Shown one piece after another: positions 15,029 through 23,533 of a stretch of DNA of 64,000 nucleotides (the stretch's first letter is position 1; each line of letters begins with the position of its first letter). This stretch comes from JAGNHN01 sp964590645. Lineage in GTDB: Bacteria; Bacteroidota; Bacteroidia; Bacteroidales; JAGNHN01. The stretch spans positions 1-64,000 of the forward strand of contig CAZPYJ010000016.1 in NCBI GenBank assembly GCA_964590645.1. The letters run 5' to 3'. The notes under the pieces were generated by a model. That model worked only from the letters and a program-made list of their open reading frames with translations. It had not been told where the DNA came from and ran no database searches. The translations under genes were made by a program, and so were the position numbers.

Positions 15029-15979
15029 ATGAAAAAGCTAATGGTGATTGGTGCCCTGGGGCAGATAGGATCAGAATTGACCCAACTGCTGCGCGAACGA
15101 TATGGCAATGAGAATGTGATTGCTACTGACTGGAAAACAAAGCCCTGCAACAAAACCCTGTCGGCGGGTCCCTTTGAATATGTGGACGTAATGGACAAGC
15201 CTTCGATGCGTGCGGTCATTGAGAAGCACCAGGTAGATGCCATCATCAATATGGCGGCCATTCTTTCCGCAACGGGGGAAGAGCATCCCAACCTGGCCTG
15301 GAATGTGAATATGGGTGGATTATATAATGTGTTGGAGCTGGCGCGGGCCTATAATATGGATAGGGTGCTGGTGCCTTCATCTATCGCTGTTTTCGGACCG
15401 GAGACCCCGCGTGACCATACGCCCCAGGAAACCATCCTGAAGCCAACCACAATGTATGGCGTAACCAAGGTGGCCGGGGAGCTGCTGGGCGATTACTATG
15501 TCCGCCGCTTCAAACTGGATGTCAGGGGCCTTCGCTATCCGGGCATCATTTCTTCGGAAACCCTGCCCGGAGGTGGCACCACCGACTATGCCGTGGCGAT
15601 TTACTACGATGCCATCCGCTATAAAAAGTACACTTGCTTTGTGAAGGAAGAGACCCGTCTTCCGATGATGTATATGCCCGACTGCCTGAAGGCTACTATG
15701 GAATTGCTCCACGCTCCCTTTGCCGACCTGCAGCATCACTGCGACTTTAATGTGGGGGCAATGAGTTTCAGCGCAGGTGAACTTGCGGCTTCCATCAAAA
15801 AGTACATCCCTGATTTCGAGATAGAATATAAACCCGACCATCGCCAGCGCATCGCTGATTCCTGGCCTACGAGTGTGGATGACAGTGCCTCAAGAAAAGA
15901 ATGGGGCTGGACACCGCAGTACGACCTGGACAGTATGACCCGGGATATGCTGGAAAAACTATCGAAAAAGCTGAAGTAG
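15029..15979 (+). CDS. tdh: L-threonine 3-dehydrogenase, short-chain (SDR) type
   Basis: The 316-residue product is an NAD-dependent extended-SDR enzyme that oxidises L-threonine to 2-amino-3-ketobutyrate. The N-terminal Rossmann loop is GALGQIG (8-14), the catalytic pair is Tyr143/Lys147 in TMYGVTKVAG, and 'VPSSIAVFG' carries the active-site Ser. 'LRYPGIISSETLPGGGTTDYA' is characteristic of the SDR-type threonine dehydrogenases and separates it from UDP-sugar epimerases. This is not the zinc MDR-type Tdh of E. coli. It is divergent from kbl; together the two convert threonine to glycine and acetyl-CoA. It ends one base before the convergent dusB stop. Confidence 0.92.
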   Translation: MKKLMVIGALGQIGSELTQLLRERYGNENVIATDWKTKPCNKTLSAGPFEYVDVMDKPSMRAVIEKHQVDAIINMAAILSATGEEHPNLAWNVNMGGLYNVLELARAYNMDRVLVPSSIAVFGPETPRDHTPQETILKPTTMYGVTKVAGELLGDYYVRRFKLDVRGLRYPGIISSETLPGGGTTDYAVAIYYDAIRYKKYTCFVKEETRLPMMYMPDCLKATMELLHAPFADLQHHCDFNVGAMSFSAGELAASIKKYIPDFEIEYKPDHRQRIADSWPTSVDDSASRKEWGWTPQYDLDSMTRDMLEKLSKKLK

Positions 15980-15980
15980 C

Positions 15981-16961
15981 TCAGGCAAAAGCTTCCCTGA
16001 TTTCTTCAAATACTTCTCTGACGGCATCCAGGTTTTCGGTTTGCATCAGCTTCATTTTGTATGGCCTGAAATCGGGTAAGCCTTTGAAGTAGCGGGCATA
16101 GTGCTTTCGGATTTCAATCACCGCCAGACGCTCCCCTTTGCGTGATACGGATCGTTCCAGGTGTCCCATACACACCGCCAGCCTGTCGGCCAGGGCAGGA
16201 GGTGAAAGCAAACTACCCCTTTCGAGATAGTGCCGGATTTCAGAAAAAATCCAGGGATAACCGATCATTGCCCTCCCTATCATCAGCCCGTCAACCCCAT
16301 ATCGATCAAACTTTTCCCTGGCAATTTCAGGACTGCTCACATCCCCATTGCCCACCACGGGGATATGCATCCGGGGGTTCTCTTTTACCGCGCCAATCAG
16401 GCGCCAGTCGGCCTCCCCCCCATACATTTGTTTTGCGGTGCGCCCGTGAATACTGATCATTGCCGCCCCGGCATCCTGCAGGCGCTCGGCCAGGCCCACG
16501 ATGGGCAGGTCGTTGGCATCCCAGCCAATGCGGGTTTTCACCGTAACCGGAATGCGGACAGCGCCAGCCACGGCAGCCACAATCTCCACCATCAGGTCCG
16601 GGGTTTTCAGCATTGCTGCTCCGGCACCCTTGGCAATGACTTTCTTCACCGGACAGCCAAAGTTCAGGTCGATCACATCCGGGCCGGCCGCTTCCACCAG
16701 GCGGGCAGCTTCTACCATCGCTTCAGGGCGGTGACCAAAGATCTGTATCCCCACCGGCCTTTCCCCCTCCTGAATGTCCAGCTTTTTTAAGGTCTTTTGC
16801 GCTTCTCTGATCAATCCTTCCGAAGAAGCAAATTCCGTAAAAACCATATCCGCCCCATACTCACGGCAAAGCAGGCGAAAGGGTGGATCCGTAATATCTT
16901 CCATCGGCGCAGCCAGCAATGGCCAGGCACCCCCCACCTTCATATTTCCTATCTCAATCAT
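15981..16961 (-). CDS. dusB: tRNA-dihydrouridine synthase B
   Basis: The 326-residue FMN enzyme reduces uridine in tRNA D-loops. The N-terminus 'LLAAPMEDITDPPFRLLCR' is the family FMN-binding start; the catalytic Cys103 lies in LNFGCPVKKV; 'VKTRIGWD', 'ISIHGRTAKQMYGGEADW' and 'VVGNGDV' follow, then 'DGLMIGRAMIGYPWIF'. A C-terminal helical domain completes it. The start ATG 16,961 (MIEIGNMKVGG) fits the usual 'M.IGN..LG' beginning; ATG 16,943 is an alternative. It converges with tdh, the stops being almost adjacent. Confidence 0.93.
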   Translation of the reverse strand: MIEIGNMKVGGAWPLLAAPMEDITDPPFRLLCREYGADMVFTEFASSEGLIREAQKTLKKLDIQEGERPVGIQIFGHRPEAMVEAARLVEAAGPDVIDLNFGCPVKKVIAKGAGAAMLKTPDLMVEIVAAVAGAVRIPVTVKTRIGWDANDLPIVGLAERLQDAGAAMISIHGRTAKQMYGGEADWRLIGAVKENPRMHIPVVGNGDVSSPEIAREKFDRYGVDGLMIGRAMIGYPWIFSEIRHYLERGSLLSPPALADRLAVCMGHLERSVSRKGERLAVIEIRKHYARYFKGLPDFRPYKMKLMQTENLDAVREVFEEIREAFA

Positions 16962-16968
16962 AACAGCA

Positions 16969-16976
16969 CAAAAATA
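16969..16976 (-). promoter_or_regulatory. Candidate -7 box just upstream of dusB
   Basis: TATTTTTG on the minus strand matches TAnnTTTG but ends only 8 bases before ATG 16,961. It would give a nearly leaderless transcript, or imply that translation starts at 16,943. Confidence 0.3.
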
Positions 16977-17043
16977 CAGCTTTCCCTTCCCTACGGCCCT
17001 GGAATGTCCCTCGAACGCATAAAAGAAAAAAACAAAAAATTTC

Positions 17044-17086
17044 TTGCCAATTAAAAAATCGTTTATACCTTTGACCAACTGGTTAA
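17044..17086 (+). promoter_or_regulatory. Promoter and overlapping operator of the efflux operon
   Basis: TTG (17,044-17,046), 19 bases, then TACCTTTG (17,066-17,073) is a very good Bacteroidota promoter. Overlapping its -7 box is the palindrome TTgACCAacTGGTtAA (17,071-17,086). It lies 18 bases before the TetR start codon, the classic arrangement for an autorepressor that blocks polymerase until it binds an inducer. Confidence 0.7.
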
Positions 17087-17104
17087 ACCATATAGTCACA
17101 CCGA

Positions 17105-17746
17105 ATGGACAACATCAATCAAGATCCGGGCAGTGCGGAAAAGATTCTGGAAGCAGCCCGCAAGGTTTTTCAGCAGAAGGGCTATCACGGGGCAAGGATG
17201 CAGGAGATTGCAGATGAAGCCGGGATCAGCAAGGCTTCCTTACATTATTATTTCCGTTCCAAGGAAAAGCTCTTTGGAGAGATTTTCAGGGAGGCATTCG
17301 GGCAATTCATTCCTTCGATGCAACAATTGATGGGGGGTGACAACAGCCTTGAGCAGAAGATGCATTGGTTGATCCGGCGTTATATCGCTTTGCTCGAGGA
17401 ACACCCTTCCTTGCCGCAGTTTATCTTGTCGGAGATCAACCGTGACCCTGAATCTATCGGAAAACTGTTTCTTGAGACAGGCGTCCGGCCCGAAGCCCTG
17501 ATGGCACCCCTGCTGCCATCCCTGAGCGCTGCCTATGGAAAGGACAGGGATCCGCGGCATTTTCTCGTAAATGTGGTAGCGATGACCATCTTCCCTTATG
17601 CAGCCCGTCCTTTGCTCGAACGCATCCTGTTCAACGGGGATGGGGAGGCTTACGATCGCTTTCTTTCAGAACGGAGCCAGCTGGTGCCTGAGGCGGCAAT
17701 GCGAAGCCTCTCACAGAAAGACCCGGCACAAAATTCAGAACTATGA
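17105..17746 (+). CDS. TetR/AcrR-family repressor of the efflux operon
   Basis: The product has 213 residues. The N-terminal helix-turn-helix (about 10-56) reads 'ILEAARKVFQQKGYHGARM', 'QEIADEAGISKASLHYYFRSK', the hallmark of the family. The C-terminal ligand/dimer domain is variable, as usual. It is the first gene of a nine-gene operon and its stop overlaps the next start (ATGA at 17,743-17,746). The palindrome at 17,071-17,086 is the probable operator. The inducer is unknown, but regulators in this position usually sense a substrate of the exporter they control. Confidence 0.9.
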   Translation: MDNINQDPGSAEKILEAARKVFQQKGYHGARMQEIADEAGISKASLHYYFRSKEKLFGEIFREAFGQFIPSMQQLMGGDNSLEQKMHWLIRRYIALLEEHPSLPQFILSEINRDPESIGKLFLETGVRPEALMAPLLPSLSAAYGKDRDPRHFLVNVVAMTIFPYAARPLLERILFNGDGEAYDRFLSERSQLVPEAAMRSLSQKDPAQNSEL

Positions 17747-19038
17747 AAAGGTGTATGATTATTTTGGTCGGCATTTGGGGATGGAGCCTGGCTGCTCAGG
17801 TTGCCCCGCAGCAAGGGCTCAGCCTCGACAGCCTGTTCAGTCTTGTTGAAAAACAGGATCCGATGGCCGAAGCAGCATCCATCTATGCCAGCATTTCCAG
17901 TGCCCGCCAGGCGTCCGTCTGCGCAGGCCTGGGGCCGGTGGTCCGTCTGGCAGGACAAGCAAGCTGGCAGAGTGATGTGACTTCCATCGATCTTGATTTT
18001 CCTGACCATCTGCCATTGAATACTGCTGATTTCGGGTTTCCTGAGATGCCCCGGGAGACCTTTAAACTTCAGTTGGAAATACAGCAACCCATTTACCAGG
18101 GGGGACGTACCCGCCTGCAAGCATACGAAGCCTCTGCGGATCATCAGATTTCCCTGGCATCATTGCAACAATCTGTGAGCGCCAGAAAAGCCCAGGCAAT
18201 GCAGCTCTTTTTCAGCATTCAATTGATGAAAATTTCTGAGGATGTCAGCGAGGCCTTCCTCAGAGAGCTGGACGCCAGGCTGCAGGTGGCCGGGGCCAAC
18301 CACAGTCACGGCACGCTGCCACGCTACGGGAAACAATTGCTTGAAGCGGAGAAAGCGCGGCTAAACCAGCGCCTTACGGAAATTCGTTTTGCCGAGAAAG
18401 CGGCCAGGGAAACCCTTGTATTGCTGGCCGGGGATACCAGCCTGGCCCATCGCTCCCTGATTCGGCCTGAGATAGCGAGCTCCCCTACCTCCGCTTGGCA
18501 ACGTCCTGAGCTGGCCATCGCCGATCTCCGTGTGTACAAACTTCAGCTATCGGAATCCCTGCTTCAGGCAGGCAAACGCCCGGGGATTGCTGCCTTCAGC
18601 CAGCTGGGTTATGGAAAACCGGGCCTGAATATGTTTGAAGAAGATTTCTCCCCTTACGCCCTGGCCGGATTGAAGCTGGAATGGTTGCTCTGGGACAACT
18701 ACGGGCGGAAGCGGAAACAGGAGGTGATCCGGCATCAGCAAAGCCTGGTACGTCAGGAGAAAGCACGACTGGAGGAAGGCATTCAGGCTTCCGTATTGAG
18801 GCAGCAGGCAGTAATTGATAAATTCACCCGGATGCTCCAGAGCGATGAAGAAATAGTCGGACTGCGGGAAGAAATCAGCCGCGCGGCTGCAGCCCAACTT
18901 GATGAAGGCGTGATCACCCCTGATGTTTATGTGCAGCGCAGCAACGAGGCCTACCGGGCCCGACTGGAAATGGAAACCCACCGCATCCAGCTGGAAATGG
19001 CCCGGGCAGAATTGAATTTTATCATAGGAAAATGGTAA
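17743..19038 (+). CDS. TolC-family outer-membrane efflux protein
   Basis: The product has 431 residues. A signal peptide of about 18 residues is followed by two long helical hairpin repeats with strands between (for example 'QQPIYQGGRTRLQAYEAS' and the C-terminal 'DEGVITPDVYVQRSNEAYRARLEME', 'IQLEMARAELNFIIGKW'). TolC proteins trimerise to form the outer-membrane and periplasmic exit duct for a tripartite pump. The context of an HlyD-type adaptor and ABC-2 exporter immediately downstream fits this exactly. Coupled by ATGA overlap to tetR. Confidence 0.88.
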   Translation: MKRCMIILVGIWGWSLAAQVAPQQGLSLDSLFSLVEKQDPMAEAASIYASISSARQASVCAGLGPVVRLAGQASWQSDVTSIDLDFPDHLPLNTADFGFPEMPRETFKLQLEIQQPIYQGGRTRLQAYEASADHQISLASLQQSVSARKAQAMQLFFSIQLMKISEDVSEAFLRELDARLQVAGANHSHGTLPRYGKQLLEAEKARLNQRLTEIRFAEKAARETLVLLAGDTSLAHRSLIRPEIASSPTSAWQRPELAIADLRVYKLQLSESLLQAGKRPGIAAFSQLGYGKPGLNMFEEDFSPYALAGLKLEWLLWDNYGRKRKQEVIRHQQSLVRQEKARLEEGIQASVLRQQAVIDKFTRMLQSDEEIVGLREEISRAAAAQLDEGVITPDVYVQRSNEAYRARLEMETHRIQLEMARAELNFIIGKW

Positions 19039-19979
19039 TCAAAAGAAATATGAAAAGGGTTCCCACATTTTTCGTTCTTTTTTCTCTTATCGGTGTCCTA
19101 CACAGTGGATGCACAGAGAAGGAAACACTTCCGGATGCCTATGGAAATTTTGAGGCAGAGGAGGTCCTTGTTTCGGCCGAAAGCGCCGGCATTATCCTTC
19201 AGTTCCTGGCAGAAGAAGGAAGCCAGGTGACGCAAGGACAAATCATTGCCATCCTGGACAGTACCGGCCTGGTACTCAAGAAACAGCAAATCATCGCCCA
19301 AAGGGCCGCGGTTGCAGCAGAACTGCAGGGACTAGAGGCGCAGGCCGGGGTTTATATTCAGCAAAAAGCCAATTTGCAGAAAGACCTGGCCAGGGTGCAG
19401 GCGCTGCTGAAGGAAGGTGCCGCCACCCAAAAGCAGTTGGATGACATTGAAGGTGGCATTATGATGGCTGAGAAGCAGGCCGATGCGGTGCAGGCGCGGC
19501 GCCTTTCCATCTTTCGGAAGCTGGAGAGCATTGATGTGCAGCAGGAGGAAGCGGAACATTTTCTATCCAAAACGCGGGTACATAGTCCGGTGAATGCCAC
19601 CGTACTTCGTTGTTTTGCCGAAGCCGGAGAGGTGGCCGCCCCTGGCAGAGCCTTGTGTAAACTGGCAGACCTGCGGCAGATGACCCTCAGGGTGTATGTT
19701 TCCGCGTCGCAATTGACCGGCCTGAAGCTCGGTCAGGAGGTGGAAGTGGGCATTGACGCAGCGGGAGGAGGCATTAAAAAATATCCCGGGAAAATAATCC
19801 ACATCGCGGAACAGGCCGAATTCACGCCCAAAATCATCCAGACCCGGGAAGAAAGGATCAATATGGTATATGCCTTGAAAATTAGCGTAAAGAATGATGG
19901 ATACCTGAAGATAGGAATGCCCGGAGAAGTGTATTTTCACCAGAAAGAAATATCTCTAACCAACACAGAAAAACAATGA
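19032..19979 (+). CDS. HlyD-family periplasmic adaptor lipoprotein
   Basis: The product has 309-315 residues depending on start (ATG 19,032, overlapping tolC by 7 bases, or ATG 19,050). The second start gives a cleaner lipoprotein signal, MKRVPTFFVLFSLIGVLHSGC. A biotinyl-lipoyl-like half domain ('AESAGIILQFLAEEGSQVTQGQ') leads into a long coiled-coil hairpin (about 85-180, with 'AEKQADAVQARR') and returns to 'THVHSPVNATV'-like strands ('KTRVHSPVNATVLRCFAEAG') and a beta-barrel. It resembles YbhG of E. coli, the adaptor for the YbhFSR ABC exporter. It connects the inner-membrane ABC complex to TolC. Confidence 0.88.
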   Translation: MVIKRNMKRVPTFFVLFSLIGVLHSGCTEKETLPDAYGNFEAEEVLVSAESAGIILQFLAEEGSQVTQGQIIAILDSTGLVLKKQQIIAQRAAVAAELQGLEAQAGVYIQQKANLQKDLARVQALLKEGAATQKQLDDIEGGIMMAEKQADAVQARRLSIFRKLESIDVQQEEAEHFLSKTRVHSPVNATVLRCFAEAGEVAAPGRALCKLADLRQMTLRVYVSASQLTGLKLGQEVEVGIDAAGGGIKKYPGKIIHIAEQAEFTPKIIQTREERINMVYALKISVKNDGYLKIGMPGEVYFHQKEISLTNTEKQ

Positions 19980-20425
19980 AAAACAAGCTTATCCTCACCG
20001 CGGCCTTTTTGCTGGCCACTTTTGTCTTGCTGCCTGCCCAGTCGGCGGGCGATATCATAGGTAAATGGCTGAATGCCGACAAAGATGCCCATATCCAGAT
20101 CTCCCGTGAAGGAAATCAGTTTGTGGGTAAGATCGTCTGGCTGAAAGAACCCATTGACCCGGAAACAGGGAAGCCCAAGGTGGACAAAAACAATCCCGAG
20201 GAAAAACTCCGCACCCGTAAAACCCTGGGTTTGGCTATTCTTAACGGCTTCACTTTCAAGGACGGAGAATGGAGCGGGGGCACCATCTACGATCCCAAAT
20301 CGGGGAATACTTACAAATCATACATCAAACTGGACAATCAGAATAAGATGAATGTCAGGGGCTATATCGGTAAATCGTGGATGGGCCTGGGGCGTACCAC
20401 GGAGTGGACCCGGATAAAAGACTGA
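19976..20425 (+). CDS. DUF2147 secreted protein
   Basis: The product has 149 residues: a signal peptide of about 22 (MKNKLILTAAFLLATFVLLPAQ), then one DUF2147 domain with the family landmarks 'GKWLNADKDAHIQI', 'GKIVWLKEP', 'GLAILNGF', 'GTIYDPKSGNTYKSYIKL' and 'VRGYIGKSWMGLGRTTEWTR'. The fold is a small lipocalin-like beta-barrel of unknown function, usually periplasmic. Its start overlaps the adaptor stop (ATGA) and the ATPase starts 7 bases later, so it is firmly inside the operon. DUF2147 is not a standard exporter part; it might bind the exported compound. Confidence 0.88.
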   Translation: MKNKLILTAAFLLATFVLLPAQSAGDIIGKWLNADKDAHIQISREGNQFVGKIVWLKEPIDPETGKPKVDKNNPEEKLRTRKTLGLAILNGFTFKDGEWSGGTIYDPKSGNTYKSYIKLDNQNKMNVRGYIGKSWMGLGRTTEWTRIKD

Positions 20426-20432
20426 TTCATTC

Positions 20433-21362
20433 GTGAAGGCGGTATCGGCATATCAACTGAGTAAGCAATACGGAAGCCATACAGCGCTGAGGGAGATTTC
20501 TTTCAGCCTGGATGCAGGGGAGCTCTTCGGTTTTATCGGCCCGGACGGTGCCGGTAAAACAAGCCTTTTCCGCATCCTCACCACCCTGCTCCTTCCCGAC
20601 GGAGGCCAGGCAGAAGTCCTGGGGCTTGATATTGTCAAGGACTACCGACTGCTTCGTCGAAGGATAGGCTATATGCCCGGACGTTTCAGCCTCTATCAGG
20701 ATTTGAGTGTGGAAGAAAACCTGCATTTCTATGCCCGGGTTTTCGGGGCGGATGTGGCAGAGAATATGCCCCTGATTGAGGATGTTTACACGCAGATTGC
20801 GCCCTTCCGAAAGCGAAGGGCTGGGAAATTGAGCGGGGGGATGAAGCAGAAACTCGCCCTGTCCTGTGCCCTCATCCACCGGCCCGATATCCTCTTTCTG
20901 GATGAACCTACCACCGGGGTCGATGCAGTCTCCAGGCGTGAATTCTGGGATATGCTTGGAAGATTAAAAGATGACGGCCTGAGCATCGTCGTTTCCACCC
21001 CCTATATGGATGAAGCGGCCAGATGTGACCGGGTGGCCCTGATGCAGGCGGGGGAGATACTGGCCATCGACAGTCCGGAAAGGATTATCCGGCAATTCCC
21101 CCACGAACTCTACCGTATCAAGGGGCCGGATATGTTTCAACTCTATCAGGCTTTGCAGAAATTCCAGGGCGGTTTTTCTGCCTACCGGGCAGGGGAATAC
21201 ATTCACCTGGCCATCGACTTCAATGCCACTTCCTTAAGCCATATTCTTGCTGTACTCCGGGAATCCGGAGTAGCTTACGAACAGCCGATTGGCATAGACC
21301 CCGGCATTGAAGATGCTTTTCTGGAGAAGATGAAAGAAAAAGAAATCCCTTTTGCCCGATGA
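20433..21362 (+). CDS. ABC exporter ATPase (first nucleotide-binding subunit)
   Basis: The product has 309 residues, starting at GTG 20,433. Walker A GPDGAGKTS is at about 36-44, the ABC signature LSGGMKQKLA at 133-142, Walker B ILFLDEPTTGVD at 153-164, followed by the H-loop replaced in context 'VVSTPYMDEA' (normally 'TTHYMDEA'; the switch His appears to be Pro). It is related to the N-terminal half of YbhF. The partner ATPase is the next gene, overlapping by ATGA. One fused polypeptide in E. coli is two genes here. Confidence 0.88.
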   Translation: MKAVSAYQLSKQYGSHTALREISFSLDAGELFGFIGPDGAGKTSLFRILTTLLLPDGGQAEVLGLDIVKDYRLLRRRIGYMPGRFSLYQDLSVEENLHFYARVFGADVAENMPLIEDVYTQIAPFRKRRAGKLSGGMKQKLALSCALIHRPDILFLDEPTTGVDAVSRREFWDMLGRLKDDGLSIVVSTPYMDEAARCDRVALMQAGEILAIDSPERIIRQFPHELYRIKGPDMFQLYQALQKFQGGFSAYRAGEYIHLAIDFNATSLSHILAVLRESGVAYEQPIGIDPGIEDAFLEKMKEKEIPFAR

Positions 21363-22117
21363 ATGTCATTGAAAACCGCAATACGATAGAAGTCAGGGAG
21401 CTGGTCAGGCGCTTCGGTGCTTTCACCGCGGTTGATCACCTGAATTTCACTGTGGCTAAGGGGGAGATCTTCGGATTTCTGGGAGCCAATGGAGCAGGAA
21501 AAACTACAGCCATCCGTATTTTATGCGGGCTACTCTCTCCCAGCTCCGGCAAGGCCCTGGTAGCCGGATACGATGTAGCCTCCCGGCCCGAGAAAGTAAA
21601 ACGAAGCATTGGCTATATGAGCCAGCGTTTTTCTTTGTACGATGACCTCACCGTTTGGGAAAACATCCGCCTGTATGCCGGAATTTACGGATTGCGAAAT
21701 GGGGAGATCAGGGAAAGGGGGAGCAGGATGCTGGAGCGCCTGCACATCCCCCAAACCCGGGATCAGCGTATTTCCTCCCTGCCCCTGGGATGGAAGCAGA
21801 AGCTGGCCTTTTCCATTGCCATCCTCCACCGCCCGGCTGTCGTCTTCCTGGATGAACCCACCGCCAGTGTGGATCCGGTGAGCCGCCGCCAGTTCTGGGA
21901 CCTGATCTATGAAGCCTCGAATGAGGGGATCACGGTTTTTGTGACCACACATTATATGGATGAAGCGGAATACTGCGACAGGGCCTGTATCCTGGTGGAC
22001 GGGAAGATCAGTGCGATGGACCGTCCGGAGGCGCTGAAGCAGCAGTTCAGCTCAGAGAGTATGGATGGTGTTTTTGTGAAGCTGGCCCGGCCACAAATGC
22101 AATCATACGCTTTATGA
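21359..22117 (+). CDS. ABC exporter ATPase (second subunit, LPLGW signature)
   Basis: The product has 252 residues. Walker A GANGAGKTTA lies at about 42-51, Walker B VVFLDEPTASVD at 161-172, and the switch His in TTHYMDEAEYCD is intact. The signature motif is LPLGWKQKLA instead of LSGGQ, a variant also found in the second half of YbhF-like ATPases. It pairs with the preceding ATPase: one has a canonical signature but an altered switch His, the other the reverse. This suggests an asymmetric heterodimer with one fully competent ATP site. Stop and next start overlap (ATGA). Confidence 0.88.
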   Translation: MNVIENRNTIEVRELVRRFGAFTAVDHLNFTVAKGEIFGFLGANGAGKTTAIRILCGLLSPSSGKALVAGYDVASRPEKVKRSIGYMSQRFSLYDDLTVWENIRLYAGIYGLRNGEIRERGSRMLERLHIPQTRDQRISSLPLGWKQKLAFSIAILHRPAVVFLDEPTASVDPVSRRQFWDLIYEASNEGITVFVTTHYMDEAEYCDRACILVDGKISAMDRPEALKQQFSSESMDGVFVKLARPQMQSYAL

Positions 22118-23217
22118 AAAGATTTGCAGGCTTTGTGATCAAAGAGTTCCATCACATTTTCCGGGATGTGAAAACGATGCTCATCCTCTTTGGCCTGCCC
22201 ATCGCCCAGATCCTGATTTTCGGGTTTGTAGTCACCAACGATCTGAAAGACATCCGGGTTGCGGTGGTCGATCTCTCGAAGGATGAAGCTTCCGCCCGCC
22301 TGATTCAGAAGGTTTTCTCCTCCGGCTACTTCCTCCCCGACGAAATCTATAATGCACCCGTAGATGTGGAAGCCATCTTCCGTGAAGGGAATGTGAAACA
22401 GGTTATTGTCATTGAGCAAGGACTGGCGAGCAGCCTTGGGCGGGGTGAAAATGCAAAGATCCAGCTGCTGGCCGATGCTTCGGATGCCAATACTGCGAAT
22501 CTGGTGGTGAACTACACCCGGGGCATCATACAGGATTTTTCACAGGAAATGCTGTTGAAGGCCCCGGTGGCATTGGACATTCAGGAAAGCCGGATGATTT
22601 TTAACCCGGAGATGCGCGGGGTTTTTATGTTCGTCCCGGGAACGATTGCCCTGATTCTGATGCTGGTCTCGGCGATGATGACCTCCATTTCCATCGTCCG
22701 GGAAAAAGAGCTGGGGACAATGGAGACACTCCTGGTTTCTCCACTGCGTCCTTTGCAGATCATACTGGGTAAAGTTACCCCTTATGTGGCCATTTCCTTC
22801 ATCAACACCATCAGCATTTTGTTGCTGTCTTACTTCGTTTTCGGAATGCCCGTAAAAGGGAGCCTGGGCCTGCTGCTGGCCGAGTGCCTGCTTTTCACCA
22901 TCCTGGCCTTGTCGCTGGGCATCCTTATTTCCACCCTCAGCAACAGCCAGCAGGTAGCGATGTTTATCTCGATGTTTGCCCTGATGCTGCCCACCCTCCT
23001 GCTTTCCGGATTTATTTTCCCGATAGAGAATATGCCCAGGGTTTTGCAATGGCTCACGATGGTAATGCCGCCCCGTTATTTCATTACCGTCATCAAAGCC
23101 ATTATGTTGAAAGGGGCAGGGATGGAGTTTATCTGGAAAGAAAGCCTGATTATGGCGGGGATGACCCTGTTCTTTATCCTGTTGAGTCTCAAAAATTTCA
23201 AAATCAGATTAGCCTGA
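22114..23217 (+). CDS. ABC-2 type exporter permease (first)
   Basis: The product has 367 residues. A first membrane helix at about 22-45 ('MLILFGLPIAQILIFGFVV') is followed by a large extracytoplasmic domain (45-170) and a C-terminal bundle of five helices from about 173, including 'FVPGTIALILMLVSAMMTSISIVREKELGTMETLLV'. The family landmark 'EKELGTMETLLVSPL' is present. It resembles YbhS/YbhR. It forms the membrane channel with the second permease downstream. Confidence 0.88.
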   Translation: MKRFAGFVIKEFHHIFRDVKTMLILFGLPIAQILIFGFVVTNDLKDIRVAVVDLSKDEASARLIQKVFSSGYFLPDEIYNAPVDVEAIFREGNVKQVIVIEQGLASSLGRGENAKIQLLADASDANTANLVVNYTRGIIQDFSQEMLLKAPVALDIQESRMIFNPEMRGVFMFVPGTIALILMLVSAMMTSISIVREKELGTMETLLVSPLRPLQIILGKVTPYVAISFINTISILLLSYFVFGMPVKGSLGLLLAECLLFTILALSLGILISTLSNSQQVAMFISMFALMLPTLLLSGFIFPIENMPRVLQWLTMVMPPRYFITVIKAIMLKGAGMEFIWKESLIMAGMTLFFILLSLKNFKIRLA

Positions 23218-23230
23218 AACCTCCCTTGCT

Positions 23231-23527
23231 ATGGTAAAACATAAAGACACACCACCACGACCGATTTTCATCCGGGATGACTCTCCCCTCGCTATGGATA
23301 TGGAGGCGGGAAAATACTTCTGGTGCGCCTGCGGCAGAACCCGCAACCAGGCCTTCTGCGACGGCTCGCATCACAAGACCGGCATACGTCCGAAGCGCGT
23401 GGTATTAAAAAAGCCCGAAAGGGTATATTGGTGTATGTGCAAGCATACCGCCACGCCTCCTTTTTGCGACGGGACGCACCATACACTGAAGGGCCAGGCT
23501 GGCAGCCTGGCAGAGGAGCAGGATTAG
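23231..23527 (+). CDS. CDGSH-type iron-sulfur protein with two CDGSH motifs
   Basis: The product has 98 residues. Two CDGSH [2Fe-2S] binding motifs follow each other: C-A-C-G-(x)...AFCDGSHH (about 36-52) and C-M-C-K-(x)...PPFCDGTHH (about 73-88). Each has the three-Cys/one-His pattern typical of mitoNEET-like clusters. There is no signal peptide or membrane segment, so it should be cytoplasmic. It is inserted between the two ABC permease genes with gaps of 13 and 6 bases. CDGSH proteins have redox or cluster-transfer roles; its position suggests a link to the exporter or to redox stress sensed by the operon, which is inference. Confidence 0.9.
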   Translation: MVKHKDTPPRPIFIRDDSPLAMDMEAGKYFWCACGRTRNQAFCDGSHHKTGIRPKRVVLKKPERVYWCMCKHTATPPFCDGTHHTLKGQAGSLAEEQD

Positions 23528-23533
23528 CAGCTT

